Source of the DNA: Sapria himalayana
Taxonomy: Eukaryota > Streptophyta > Magnoliopsida > Malpighiales > Rafflesiaceae
Assembly: GCA_029783825.1 (NCBI GenBank)
Contig: JAREIK010000343.1
Location: 682,001 to 746,000 of the forward strand
DNA: 64,000 bases
Direction of reading: 5' to 3'
Of this stretch, positions 12,561-26,481 are shown in pieces. Position 1 is the stretch's first letter, and every line of letters begins with the position of its first letter. Below the pieces are notes generated by a model. The model saw nothing but the letters and a program-made list of their open reading frames with translations, searched no databases and had not been told where the DNA came from. The position numbers were made by a program, and so were the translations under genes.

Positions 12561-15496
12561 AATTAATTTTTTAAAGGCTATGGCCTCCAATACAATATTG
12601 ATTTCATGTCCTGTATTATGTTGTGTATGGTATGCACTATTAAATATCCCATTAGTAAATTTCTAACCCATGTAGACATCTTCAATCAAGGTGCTACCTC
12701 AATTGATTCTTCATTAGGGATGTTAGTGCTCAACTATGATAGCTCTTCCTCAGTATGTTTATCCAAGTTGACATCTTTCTCAATACTGAGTCATGACATC
12801 ATAGTTCCATGGTGCCATTTTGGACTAAGTCACAAACCCCATTTTTTCATGTCATGACATTAAATCTCTTCATGACATCTTTTTTTCATGTTGTGATTTT
12901 GAACTTGGTCGCTATATTATCTTCTCATGTTGTGACTCTAAACTTAATCATGCCTCTATATTTCCATGTCATGACAATAGTTTGTCGTTCAACATAGAAT
13001 CATTGATCTCCAAAGTCACATATACCTCTACAATATTTGGATTTTCAGGCAATGACTTCTTAGTGGATTCACCCTTACAGTTACACTCCATGGACACAAT
13101 ATCTCTATTGTAGAAGACTAATCTTATCTTCAGGTTTCAAGGTTTATAGCCTTTGATGCCTTCCCATAACTAATAAACTCACACTTCTTTGATTTGAAAT
13201 TTAGGTTGTCCCTCCTTTATTTTGACATATGGATGTGTGCATCATATCCAAAAACTCGATGATGAGCTATGTTTGACTCCGTCACATACAATACCTCAAA
13301 TAATGTATGATTATTCACTATAGATTTAGGAGTGCCATTACTTAGGTAGCTCATTGTGGTAATGACTTCAGCCTAAAACATTGGTTCCAAACATGTCCAG
13401 CTCTTCATGCACCTCTTCTTCTCCAAAAATGTTCTATAAAACCTTTTAACTGCTCTATTTTGTTGTGAATTGTGATATCATCCTGATCATGTTCCACATA
13501 GTAATACCTTGCTCAATATATAAGAATCGACCAATTAGAAAGTACTATGCATTATTGTTTGTGTGCATGAATTTTATTATATTATTGACGTAATTTTCTA
13601 CAAATACTTTAAATTTAATATACTTCTCCAACACCTTATATTTCTTTTGGATAAAATAGATCTATATAAACTTGGAGAAATCATCAATGAATGACATATA
13701 ATATCTCAATCTCCCAAGTGATGTATTTGATATTTTTTCGAACAAATAATAATAAATCAACTCTAACACTATCATTGATTTAGTGGTAATAGATTTGAAC
13801 TTCATCTATTTTTACTTTCTATATAGATAGACCTCACAAAATTTGAAAGCTTCTATATAACCTGGTAGTCTTTTCACCATTTTATTCGAGGATATAATTA
13901 TTATAATTTTCTTACAAATGTGCCCAAGTCTTTGATGCCACAAGATGTTTTCTTGTTGCGATACCATACCTACATGTCACGACAATGATCCTGGTCACGA
14001 CATCATGTTTCCATGTCTTGACTCTGAGCTCAATCATGAAACCATGTCTTCATGTCAAGATAGAAGCTTATTCTTCGTGTATTCCTTCTTCTCAAAAAAA
14101 AAAAAAAAGAATAAACTATAGCCTTGTAGCATTTTTTAGTAGCATGTATAAACTTTCATACCTTTCCTATAAGCAATTATCATTTCTTCTCATGTCATCT
14201 TGCAAGACTTCTCATCGCAACTAAACTTCATACTAGCATCCATCATGATGCTTATAGAAATTAGATTTTTTCTCAAGTATGAAATATGCATGACTTGTGG
14301 AATAAATTTGACAGTAACACCATGCATCATCATCATTCCCTTCTCAAGAGCAATTAGCTTAACTATTGAGCTATTTCTCAATGTCACATCTCCATTATAA
14401 GGCTCATAATCATTGAACTAATTCTAATAAGGAGTCATGTGATCATGACATTGATGTGTCGAAGAACTAGGTGTTCTCATCAACATGAGTGCCACATACC
14501 TTAGCATAATACAAATCTCCACCAATTAATGGATGCTTCACTGCCATACCACCTCTCTCCTATGTTGTGATTTGTTAAGATGTCATGACCTGAGTTGGCA
14601 TGCTTTCAGGGCTCTGGTAGTTCCTCTTGAAATACCCAACTCTACCACACTCCTAGTACTTCAATTCCAACTTATCCATTATGTCCAATCTTTTTCTTGG
14701 CTTGAACTTGCTTCTAGAATAATTCATCTTTTGGTCTTCAATCATTCCCCTCATAGGTAATATATTTTTAGAGTATTTTTCCATACTTTTCTTTCTGATA
14801 TTCTTTGGTGTAAAGCTACAGCTACTATCTCATAAAATAATCTTGTTGTAACTCAACCAATGGTAATAATGAAATTATCCTTTGAATCATGTAGTGAATA
14901 CATGAGAGTTGTAGCATTGTCATCCTTATAGATCTTACGTCCAACAAATAGTATCTAGCTAATCAATATCTGTAACTCATGTAGATGTGAGGCAAAAGAG
15001 TTAATGTTTTCCAAGTGCAACTTGTAAAGCTTCTTACTCAAGAATAGTTTGTTGACCATTGATTTGCTCTGATAAAGTATCTCAAGCTTTTCGCACAAAT
15101 CTTTCATCATTCTCTCTCCAGAAATATTCACTAAGACCTCATTTGCTAAATATAGCATAATCAAGCTTCATGTTCTTTGATCTACCCTATTCTAATTAAT
15201 GATATCCACATATAACATCTCCAATTTTTGATTGCTCACTACTAGCTTCAGATCTATAATCATGGACAAGTAATCCCTATAAAAAAAATTATCCATCATC
15301 AGCTTCCATAACTCTAAAACCATTCACTACAAACTTCTTGACCAAAACACTAGATGTTGCCGAACTTGATATGCTCGGTTCCACACACAAACCTTGTCCA
15401 TGCTATATTTAGATGATACCAAATGATAACTACAATTCTATGATACCAAATGATAGGAAATCTCAATGCAACATCTCTGGCTCTAATAACAAATTC
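12560..15496 (-). mobile_element. Copia retrotransposon relic with gag, pre-integrase and integrase fragments
   Basis: Read leftward, the order is gag, then pre-integrase, then integrase. At 14955-15164 a UBN2-type gag fragment reads LANEVLVNISGERMMKDL. At 14190-14387 the pre-integrase region includes HISYLRKNLISI. At 13130-13390 the integrase end reads MSYLSNGTPKSIVNNHTLFE and HHRVFGYDAH. Stops and shifts are frequent. The sequence near 15478-15494, read on the minus strand, is TTGTTATTAGAGCCAGAG, close to the initiator-methionine tRNA primer-binding site, so the 5' LTR should begin just right of it. Reverse transcriptase was not found, suggesting an internal deletion. Confidence 0.72.
12840..13000. 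repeat. Degenerate ~40-bp repeats with CATGTCATGAC core
   Basis: Four or five loosely spaced units (about every 37-42 bases) carry CATGTCATGAC or CATGTTGTGAC, followed by variants of 'tctaaacttaatcatg'. Similar runs occur at 13970-14060 and 15840-16160, all within or beside the same Copia relic. The core is nearly palindromic. No known satellite family is assigned. Confidence 0.5.
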
Positions 15497-16200
15497 TAGA
15501 AATCATGATGATGATAAGGGTTTAGGGGTTTCAAAAAGAGGAAATTAAACGCAACTAGAACTCTTATAGATGAAGCACACATTGTATAATGAGAAAACTT
15601 ATAGAAGAAGCACATACTCGTATAAGAGGAGAATAAGAAAGATAGAAGAGAGAGAAATGAGATGAGAGTAAGTCTATCATTTCTCATTATTTCTTTACCT
15701 TATCCAAGCAAAAATAATACATACTATCTTTTAACTTTCATTTTTACTTTTTTTTTTGTTTTCTTTTATTTTACATTTACAAGGATTTCTATAGTAAGCC
15801 ACAACAAAGAACATTCTAATTTAAATTCTAAGTCATTAACATGTCATGATATTATTCATGTCGCGACACCAAAGAATAAATTTGTAACTTTAAATCCTTA
15901 AATCATTAGTTGCAATGACATAAATCATATTGCAACTTCCTTACAAGTCAAAATATGTCATGATATCAAAAAATGTAGCCTCTACTCGAATCTTTCTTAC
16001 TTCCAGTCATAACAAAAAATTCACATTCCTACTAAATTCATGTCACGACACCGAAAAATATGACCACAACTTGATTATATGAGACAGCTAGTCACAATAA
16101 TATAACACATGTTGTGACTTATTCATATCGTGACTTCATATTGTACTGTCATGACAATGAACTCTTGTAACAACTTTAATAGAATGAGCCAAATCCTAAT
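15497..16200 (-). repeat. Probable 5' LTR remnant of the 12.6-15.5 kb Copia relic
   Basis: It lies immediately outside the primer-binding-site-like sequence, where the 5' LTR of a leftward element belongs. It is AT-rich, has a GA/CT-rich centre near 15620-15670 and contains several CATGTCATGAC-type units. Its outer boundary is not clear and no intact partner LTR was found, so it is placed by position. Confidence 0.4.
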
Positions 16201-18430
16201 AATTCATGAGTAGTTAGACTTTTTTTTGGTATACTTTAAAAGATTAAGCACAAAGGAAATAAATCGATCCATTATATCTAAAACTAACTTGAAACTAATG
16301 GATCAAATCTTAGATTGAAGTAGAAGAATTTACAATATTAGTAAGAATGGAAGCATCATAAAAAAACTCTTAGTGACCATATTTTCCCTCCAAAAATACT
16401 TCCTTCCCTACTAATGAAATCATAAGGGAAGGTTGTGATCTTTGAGTAGTTATTGCTAAAAAATACAAATCCAATGTGTGTCCCAACAAGACATATGTCC
16501 AATAGTTCACTCAAATAAAGGTCATCTAACACTTGCTAATGAATGTCTACCCCAAACAAGGGATTCCAAGTCTTTGATAAGATACAAATTATCTAAACTA
16601 GACCACTCACTTAGGAAGACTTCATGAAGAAAACCAAATTACCTCCAATAATCTATACAATTTGATGTGTCATTGATGAAATGCTATGACATGTAAACTA
16701 TTTTATCATTGTTAAAGGAAGCTAGTTGTCAAATATTAATGGTTAAAGTCATACCATAAAGTTCATCATAATAATCATTACAAAGTAGGGAAAAAATAGT
16801 CAGTGATGACAAAGAAACAACTTTGATCTTTCTCCCATTTAAATGAATTCTATAAGAAATCATAGTTTTATTTTATCATGCTAACTTAAGCATTTGAGTG
16901 AATGACTAGTTGACCTAATCAAGTTACAACATGTACAAAAAATATTTTATATTTGATGAAGAAATATGATGAAGAGGTCAAATATCTAATATGTAAAACC
17001 TGAAGGCATAAAACATAATCTCCAATAAAATATTCAATTCAATAAATTTACAAGTGGAAGCCCTTGAATAATGGCTATTTGGATTGGGTCATGTCATAAG
17101 TTAGGTGATCCCATTCATAATTTAACCAAGAGGAAAAAACGAAAACAAAAATAAGTTGAAAATTATAACAAATAAGTTGCAAATTGTAAAACCCACACCT
17201 TAAGTTGATGCTTGAATATTCATAATAATATGCTTAGAGGAAAGAAAAATAAGACGAGGTCTCTTCAAATCATTCATGGAAGTATTTTATGGCTAATCTA
17301 TTTTAGGAAAGTAAGTTGTAGATATAGTATTTTCTAGAATTTTTTTCTAGAAAAAGAAGTTGTCGACTTTATGTGCTTTGTCAGCTCATGAAATATTAGA
17401 TTGAAGGATATTTATCTCGATACTTGACTATCATAGTTGAAATTTAAGGGCATAGAAAGTGAGTACATGATCTCCTCAAAAAATTGTTTAATCTAAAGTA
17501 TCTTACAATGGCCATCACCCTAAAATTTATCTTTTTATTGAATCTCTCAATAACTATTTGTCTTTTATTTTTTAAGATACAAGATTGCATTCAAGAAAAG
17601 TATAAAAACTCATATTCAATCTTCTCTAAGTATATGCTATTGCCCAACTCGAAGTTAAATATCTGGCTAGTTATAACTATGCATGATTAGTGAATGAATT
17701 CCAAAGCTTAGAGATTTCTTCTCATGCCTAGTATGCAAAAAGTTATATCTAGGTGAATATTACATAAAGAATCTAAAAATTGATTATCTATACTGATGAC
17801 ATAAGTTATATATAGTTTAGTGATATTCAAATAATTAATTTTCACTAAAATTCTCTAATACACGTATGAATCAACTATGACAGTCATACCATATAAGATA
17901 TTTATTACCTAACTTAATAAAATTATTCATTGAGCACAACCCAAAAAACATACTTCTATAAGTGTTCTAACCATATATCTCCTATGTGATAATATGATCT
18001 CTCTCCTTGAGTTGGAAATTGCTATCTTAAGAAAGTATTTGAGTCCCTTTAGATCTTTCATCTAAAACTATGAATAAAGATACTTCTTGATTTAAGTGAT
18101 TTCAAACTTATCATCTCTAGGAATAAGAATATGATTTATATGCATAATAAGTATGTCAAACTAGCCATCCAAGCAAATACAAAAGAATAATGAAAATTAT
18201 AACATATTCATGTAAACCAATAGAGCTGATAACTAGTCAAATTCTTACAAACTAAGCTTCATGTACTCCTTGATAGCATGATAGTTACGCTATAAACATC
18301 TCTTCCTTTTTGAAAACAAGTTATGTTATCAACTATTAAGATACTACTAATGAACTAAAAATTCATATGAAGACTATTTTGACCATTGAATAGAATGTAT
18401 CTTGGTAATCCATCTCAAATGTCAGAGTGA
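16200..18430 (-). mobile_element. Copia reverse-transcriptase relic
   Basis: On the minus strand between 18430 and 17650 the Copia reverse transcriptase is readable with stops and shifts. DYQDTFYSMVKI begins it near 18420. Near 18070-18150 HINHILIPRDDKFEIT stands where the YVDD box belongs, with the catalytic pair lost. MKDLKGLKYFLKIAISNSRR follows near 18000-18060. The remainder to 16200 is AT-rich and too decayed to assign, though RNase H would be expected there. It is distinct from the neighbouring relic, which lacks this domain, but the two could be broken halves of one insertion. Confidence 0.6.
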
Positions 18431-18659
18431 ACACCATCCAAAGATGAATTACCTTCCAATATTGATAAATATTCATAATGAACACACACTTACAACTAAT
18501 AATATGCATTTCCATATATCAAGATACTAGTCTCTAGGTATGAATGGAGAGAGAAAATTATCTTATAAAATAGTGTGCTAGGCACCATCATGATAATTGG
18601 TAAATAAATTCATTGATTAGAAAAATCATGATATTACTTATAAAATAAAATACAAGGTT
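18431..18659. other. Unassigned AT-rich spacer
   Basis: No coding signal, tandem structure or terminal repeat recognised; probably more decayed retroelement sequence. Confidence 0.3.
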
Positions 18660-19090
18660 TTTGGTGGATAAAATATCTATCATTATAGTATATATGTAGT
18701 GATATAAGATAATGTGTAAGCAAGGAAATTAGTCATAATTGGATTGATATTATGATTTAAATATTTTGATAGATCTAGATGAATAGTCATGAAATTATTA
18801 TGTTTTTAGAGGTAATTAGTGACTTAGTGATATTTGGTTAATCAAGTAGTTTTAGCATCTATTTTAGCCAAAACTCTACATATATAGCCTTAATAATATT
18901 TGTATTTCATGACTCAATACACCTTGTTAGAATAATTCTATAACTATGCAATATATTTTTTTGGATGTGATATTATCTTAGAGTCATCCATATTTTTCTC
19001 ATAATAATTAAATAAATATGATCTTAATATCATATCATAGTAACCAAGTACTCTACTAATACTAAAAGTCACAGCCAATTCCTAGTATTT
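18660..19090 (-). repeat. Dispersed repeat family, copy 2 (inverted)
   Basis: The reverse complement matches 27690-28140 over most of its length: both have 'gctgtgacttttag', 'gagtacttggtt' or a close variant, 'atttaattattatgaga' and, later, 'gtagagttttggc'. It adjoins the decayed Copia reverse transcriptase, so it could be that element's LTR, but the same sequence occurs at 1-414 and 27690 without adjacent pol. Confidence 0.55.
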
Positions 19091-19530
19091 ATCAAAGCTT
19101 TGTATTCTCAAGTCTGAGATATAGCCTTTTCTCAATGCTTTAATTTTGGGCTACTAAAAATTATAAATATAAAATTACTCAGGACAAAGTACTTGTAATT
19201 ATCTAGTAATATGACTTTTTGTCACATAATATTACATAAGATATTACTTGAGCATGACTAATACCAAGGCTATGACTCTTACCCTAAAAAGAAGGCAAAA
19301 CCATGATTTGGATGTATGAGATAACTACAAAAGTAGTACCTATCCTTAGTTTCATGACCATTTGATCCAAAAAAAGGCCAAATCCAAAACCATGATTATT
19401 TGATGCAAAAGAAAACCAAAGTTATGGTCCATTATATGAGTATACAAGTAAAAGAGGAGAAAAAGACAAATATAATCTTCATATTCTTTTTCTTCACTCT
19501 TTGAGACAGAAAATGATAAGCACAACAATA
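19091..19530. other. Degenerate repeats with 'accaaagt(t/c)atggtc' motif
   Basis: Noncoding sequence with repeated near-copies of 'gatgcaaaagaaaaccaaag' and 'ccatgatt' elements, resembling 54840-55270 in the MLO intron. The motif 'ggatgtatgagataactaca' here recurs with one change at 19954. No gene seen. Confidence 0.4.
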
Positions 19531-19846
19531 ACCCTAAATGAGATTTATACATTTCCTAGGAGATCCATGAGCAAGTAAGGGATACAAGACAAAATTTAAA
19601 CCCAAGAGTTGGGGGGCATAACTTTCAAATCACACCCCCTAAATGAAAATTTTGCATTTCCTAGGAGATCCATGAGCAAGTAAGGGATACAAGACAATTT
19701 AAACCCAAGAGTTGGGGGGCATAACTTTCAAATCACACCTCCTAAATGAAATTTTTGCATTTCCTAGGAGATCCATGAGCAAGTAAGGGATACAAGACAA
19801 AATTTAAACCATAGAGTTGGGGGGCATAACTTTCAAACCACACACC
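19531..19846. repeat. ~104-bp tandem repeat, three copies
   Basis: Three head-to-tail copies, with the landmark CATTTCCTAGGAGATCCATG beginning at 19550, 19655 and 19758, so the period is 105 then 103. Each unit also contains GAGTTGGGGGGCATAACTTT. Identity between copies is high, which points to a recent duplication compared with the decayed surroundings. Confidence 0.92.
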
Positions 19847-22200
19847 CACAACCCTCCCCCATTGTGCATTGATGCTACACCAACTATGTATCAAAACTAC
19901 ACCAAAACATGCTAACATTGCACCCATTGCACCATGGTTGATCATGGTTCATTATGGATGTATGAGGTAACTACATAATACCTTATGTGATAGATGCAAT
20001 CCACCTTCACTGCACCATGGTTCTTCATGCATGTAGATGTGCATAGTGACTTGGGGTGGTTATGTGACATAGATGAACCTCTATGCTTTTATTTTTTACA
20101 TGCTTATAGTGCACAAAGTCCACTATTACACATGTGTGTACACTTGCACTATGTTGTTACAAAGCACACATGTCTCTCTCTCTATCTCTCTCTAAAAAAT
20201 TCTAATATTTGCTCCCTCTGCCTAGCTTTGAAACCTCTACAAATCATATTTTTTAAACTTGTCATTTAAATATTTCACCAGAGATATCAATTGTTAGTTG
20301 ATATTAAAAAATGTGCTAAAATATTTCGTAAATAATACATTTTTTTGATAAATATTTGATTGATGCAACAAAGATTCACATTTCATTGGTAAGTTATCAT
20401 TAGTAATTATTTGTTCAATGTTGAATATTATCATTGATGAATTTAGTAATGCAATTGAATATATTTTATCATAAATAATTTTTTTAAATAAAAGATTCAT
20501 AGACAATAAATTATTTGAAGAATCTTTGTTAAATTTAGAAACAGTTAACATTAGGAAAAACAAGGATGCAAAAAGATAAATCTATACTAAGCTAAATATA
20601 AATTAAATTATAAATTCACATAAAGAATGAAATTTCGAAAGGATCAAATGGAAGATATTTTTGTAGTAGTGATGATGATTATATTTGATGGAGAACAAAT
20701 ATAGTGAAATGTAAATTCAAAAAAATGTCAATGTATTATGCTTGCACCAATTTTTTCACTTGATCTACATGGTTATTTGCTCCATGATGATGAGCCTTAG
20801 AGATTCTAGAGATTGATGCAGTGACAAAAATTATGCTCTCTGCACCACTCGAGATTCTAGAGAGAGAAGTAAGAACGAAGAGTTTGCTCTCTAGAAGAAT
20901 CAAGATTTGACTTTTTGGACCATTTGGTGTAGAGCTTAGTGTGGGCCTCAGTCTAATGTATTTATGTTGTATATGGGTGATGTGTTTATGCTCTAGATCA
21001 TTTTGATTGTGCTCCTTTAGAACATAAATGCTCATAAGTTATGCTGCTTATGGGCCTCAGTCTAATGTATTTAAAATTTAAAACAATCAATAAAAAATGA
21101 GATTGAAAAATAAAATTTGATGTGACTGAAAGATACAAATAAGAACCAATGTTCCAAGGTATGGGAGCGAATCATTCGTATGCATATTACAAGCATAACA
21201 AATCTTTTAACTTAATGATTTATTAAGGGGCCGAGGATGAAAATTAGCAAAACATTCAGCCACCTACACATCTAACATATTCTCATTGTAGAAGTTGAGG
21301 AAGAAAACAAATAAGATTCAAACTATCACAATATTCTATTCAATAGCAATGAAAAAGGGACATGCCATATATTTAATACAAGTGGAAATGATAGCTTAAT
21401 GATTTACTAGAGAAATACAATGATAAAAAAAATCAAACCATAATTAAAAAAAGAGATGATATTTTCAATACTGAAAATAAGATTTCATTTCATATTTTTT
21501 TATTCTTTTTAAGCCTCAGGTTTCGGACTAGGCCAAATTGGCCCATAACCCTATGAATCTCATTTAGGTTAATATTGGTTTAATTCACTCTTTAGTAATA
21601 TTAATTTTTAATGAAAGATTTGTGTATATTAGAATTGCATGTTCTTTTGCTTCGTGATTGACATTTGATAATATTGTCAAGTTTAAATGTATTTCTTTCT
21701 AGATATTTGATTGAGTCAATTCATTTATATAATGTTCTATTTTACTTGCTATTTGACATAAAAAATGACTTTGTATGTAGGGAGGATGTTCTTTTCATAC
21801 TTAGCATGAAAATGTTATTAGCATGGATATGATCATAAACAAATTATGAACATATATTTCATGTAAATATAAAAATGGCATGTGAAAGGTGTTAATGAAT
21901 GTGATTAAGATGGTCTTCTTAGTATGTCCATTGACAAATTTCTTTTCAAATTTTTTCTAATCTTTATACTTAGAATTCATAAATTCTCTTACTTGAAGTC
22001 CACCTTTCACATGCCATTTATGTTTTTTTCTAGGCTAATTGAGAATCTACATCAAATGAATTTATCTATCTTTAATAAATTTTTAAAGTACATGTATTGG
22101 GATGTTCTCTGTATAAAATTTTAAAAAATCTACTCTTTCTTCTTCCATCTTTTCTCATAAAAAGCAATATTATACTCTAATATGTTTTTTTTTTCAAATG
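19847..22200. other. Intergenic, no gene recognised
   Basis: AT-rich with scattered short open frames that show no family resemblance. A perfect 23-base direct repeat beginning TGGGCCTCAGTCTAATG occurs at 20942 and 21051 (period 109). A short CT microsatellite lies at about 20172-20192. The rest is probably TE debris. Confidence 0.45.
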
Positions 22201-25200
22201 AAATTATGCATTCCTTGTTGAGTTCAAAATGCTCATACTATCATAAATTAAAATAATCTTCTTTTATTTATGTCCAAGCTCTTCCAGTAGTTTTTGAAAC
22301 TAAATTATTTTTTTATTAGCTTGTGAAGATGCAATATATTCTACCTCTATCATATAAGTAGACATGATAAAATATAATTTTAAAATCTAACTTATAGCTC
22401 TTATATCAAAATTAAATACATAACTAATGATAAACTTTTTATTATCAACATCTCTCACATGATATGAACCAATATAACCTCTGATAGTAAGGTCTGATCT
22501 TCCATAACTCATTGCAATATTTGATGTATTCCTGACCTATCTCAAAATCCTCTTATTACTGCTATAATGTTCTTTACCATGATTTACCATTTTGTGCATT
22601 ATCTGGTCATATATAAATTATAGTTAATATTTAACTTTTCATAGCTGATGCATATGGTACTTGACTTATTTTCATCCGATCATCTAATTCATTTCTACAA
22701 CTCCTACTTATAGATAACTTGAAATTAATAGGAAGATGAGTATAATTTAACTTAAATTTTACATATAAAAGTACTACAAAACATTATTGATATAATTCTT
22801 TGGTGAAGCTAAATATTCTCATTATTTCTTTCTCAAAAAAAAAAATTATATTTCTAGAATCCTATTTGCTGGGCTCAAATCCTTCATTTAAAATTCTCTT
22901 TCCAAACATACCTTCAACTTTTGGACATAATCTTTGCTGAGACCTACCAATATGTTATCTACATACAACTATTGTAGCACACACAAGAATTCACATTAAG
23001 TCAATTATATTTGAGACTCGTGATGAAGGTGTCATATCTCTCTCATACTATTTTCTCAATGATTATTTAACATCACATAGAGATTTGTTCAATCTAAAAA
23101 CCAATCACTTTATTTTATTTTATTCAAAATCTTCTGGTTGTGAAAAATATATTTATGCTTCAAGTTTTCCTTGAAGAAAAATAATTTTCATATCTAACTA
23201 TTTTAATTATAAATCATATCTACCACACATCACCATGACCCATTGAATTGTTGCAAGTCAAACAGTAAGAAACAATACAAATTAAAGTTGATGTCTTCTT
23301 TCTAAACATATCCTTTGACCACTTGATCATAATCTCTATTGTGTTTGATCTTGTAGTCTTATTTGTTTCCAATGACCTTTCTTCCTTGGTCTAGTAGAAC
23401 ATAATCTCATATCTTAGTTCAATGGAGAGATTTAATTTTTTATATTATTGTCATCTTTAAAGAAGCTTCTTGGGTCTTGCATTCTTATATGGAAAGTTGA
23501 TAGTTCTCCGTCCCCTATTAGTGAAAAATATGCAACTCTTCCCTCCATAATTTACCCTGAGTACCAAGTTGATTCTCTCATCTCCCAATTTGATTCTCAT
23601 ATCTCAGATACCTCTGACTCATCTAATAATTGTTTATTATACATTGGTGATTCATGTTCTAACTATTTGTTTCCAATAAACCATATAGCATCTATGTCAA
23701 CTCATTCTTTTATTTGTAACTTTTCTTCTTCAAAGATGATATCTCTTTTAATGATAAGCTTATGTGCAATCAGATCCCAGAAACAATATTTGTTTACTTC
23801 ATCATCGGATCACAAGAATATATATTTTTTGTATTTTGAATTTAGTTTTTAATATATTTCTTGAGTGTTTTACATAAAATACACAGTACTTATGAATAAA
23901 TGTAAATGAGAATAATTAACTGGCTTATTAATCAACATTTCTATTGACATCTTCCAATCAATTATAATTGATCGTAACCAATTGATCACAAAATAGATAA
24001 TTTTGCTTGATTCTACTCAAAATTACTTCGCCATCCACATAATTCTTAACATGGCTATTATTTATTTTGACAAGGCTTTATTCATCTTTCAACTACTCCA
24101 TCTTATTGTGTAATATATGTCACTGTATATTGCTTCTTTGATATATTATTGTCAACAAAAGTTATTAAATTCAATAATAATATCTTTTTCTTCATTCTAT
24201 GTTCTCAAATACTTGATCTTCTTTTCATATTTATTTTCTACTCAAACTTTAAATATTTCAAAAAAAAAATAAAACAACATTCATCTTTCTCTTGATTAGA
24301 TATACCCAACAACTCTTAGAGTAGTCATCATTAAAAGATAAGAAGTATCTTAAACCTTCTAATAATAGAATTGGCACTTCCTTAATATTAAAATAAATTA
24401 TTTCTATGATAGATTTACTTTTATCATTAGAATTGTTGACATTTAATTTATGCTGCTTATCAATAATGCAGTGCTCATAAATAGGTAACAAAACCTTTTT
24501 GAACCATGAAATAAGCTATTGTTCCGCAAGAATTTTCAAATCTCATTCTGATATGTGACCAAGTTTACAATGTTATGTAATCATAGATTATTCTATCGAA
24601 CTTGTTGATAGAGTTGACACATCTCCCTCTTGGTGTGTTTCTACTCTAAGTATATATAAGTTTGTGGCTACGTTTTCTATTTTCATCACTATAGATATAG
24701 CTGATTGATTGATTTTATGGTCCTATTTTGAACATGAGTTTTACACATATCATTATCTAATTGTTTTAATTTTGACATCAATCCTAAATATCAGGATGAA
24801 TTAGTTCTAAGAAAGATTACTTATATCATTAAAATTAATGAACTTTCATCTATGTTACTTACTAATAATACAATGCTAAAAAATGGGTAACAAAATCTTT
24901 TTCAGACATGAAATCAGCTTTTGTTCGGCAAGAATTTTCAAACCTCATTCTGAATTGTGACCAAGTTTATAGTATCTTGTCATCATTAATTCTTCTATCA
25001 AACTTCTTGATAGAGTTGACACTTTTCCTTATTGGTGTGTTTTTCTTCTAAGTATATATAAGTCCGTGGCTACATTTCTTCCTCTCATCACTATATATAT
25101 ATATATATATATATATCAGTTGATTATTTTCATGGTCATATTTTGGACATGAGTTTTATACCTACCATCTAATTGTCCCAAAGACAATAAATAATTCCTT

Positions 25201-25760
25201 AGGCCCTTCGCATGTCATACCCATTGGATGATGTATATTGTATCATCATACACCTAAATTTTCATGGTACCGATACCAACAATTTTAAAAGGAATAATTA
25301 TCTTCCATGAACATAGATCTTCTCGAGAGAGGTTCATATTGATGAAACCATTCCTTTTTAAGAAGTTATATATCATTTTTCTCTAAAGTCCAATAATCAC
25401 ACATTAACAAATCTATTTTGGCTTTTAGTAATTACTGCTTTACTATATAAAATTTTACCATTATTTGGAGTGCTTATCACAAAACTCTAAGTATTTGAGG
25501 ATATATATTCTCCTTTCAGATGTTCTTGCTTTCCACAATAATATTACTATACTTTTTTCTTATCAAATGATTGATATGCCCCCATGCTGCCTCCTACTAA
25601 AGCCACATTCCACAAATATTATTATAGAGATAATAAAAGCTTTAGTTTTCCTAAAAGAAAATATATTTTTCTTATTTTTATGCATATTTTTCTTTCTCAT
25701 GTATAATAAACATGACTTCAGCGGGGACAAAATTTGTATCACTGATCATATTTTTGATTA
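22200..25760 (-). mobile_element. Copia retrotransposon relic with internal duplication
   Basis: Read leftward. At 24258-24491 the pre-integrase/integrase zinc finger and core read YEHCIIDKQHKL then LRYFLSFNDDYSKSCWVYLI; the latter keeps the FxDDYS core motif. At 22310-22350 RNase H reads MIEVEYIASSQA. Reverse-transcriptase sequence should lie at about 22700-23250 and is only dimly visible. Frames are broken throughout. No LTR or primer-binding site was found. Confidence 0.65.
24423..25172. repeat. ~400-bp tandem duplication inside a Copia relic
   Basis: The block at about 24423-24790 recurs at 24827-25172 with a period near 402. Paired landmarks are GGTAACAAAA at 24484 and 24886, then 'gcaagaattttcaaa', 'gttgatagagttgacac', 'aagtatatataagt' and 'gacatgagtttta'. 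The copies are diverged and the second gained an (AT)n run at 25090. The duplication covers the integrase zinc-finger region, so the ancestral copy after duplication was probably already nonfunctional. Confidence 0.85.
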
Positions 25761-26481
25761 GATGATCATAAATACAAACTAATGATACTTAAAATTGAGA
25801 CAATATAAAATAAGGAAACATATTCTTTTATATATGAGTAATGAGAGTGCCCAAATGGATGGGCAATGTGGTCATGGTGAATCTCCACCTGCCACATCAC
25901 CTACCACAATTAAAAGGTTTAGCTTCTTACTTTATATGTTAACTTTTCCATGTATTATTTGGATGTGTTATAAACACAATGACATGGTTTGTAAATGCAT
26001 GTTAGAATTGAATTGATAGTTATAATTGTATTTATGTGATCGGTGTGGTACCCACTTTTTATATTGGCGTGCTTGAGTGAAAGAGTGTACTAAAACTAGC
26101 TAGCGAATGAATGAGATAAGAAATTAACTTTAGTGTATAAAATTCACAAGGAATGAATATGATTTTATGAATATCAACATACATATATATTTAAATTAGT
26201 CATACTAATAAAGTCCCCATATAAACCACGTGGTGTCTTCAATGCAAGCAATGAATCAAAGAAATCCATTAAGAAAACTAATTTTTAAAATTTGACGAGT
26301 AGGTTATAAAAAAAAAATAAGATGTTTGGTGAGTTTTGAACCCAAGCAAAGGAGATTCTCAATTCTTGTTTCTATCTAAGTGAGAAGATCGTGATGAAAA
26401 AAAATTAAGAAATCTATTTTCATTATTGACAAACAAAATTAACATTTTCACATCAAACAAGAGAGATTAATGAGAATAAAT

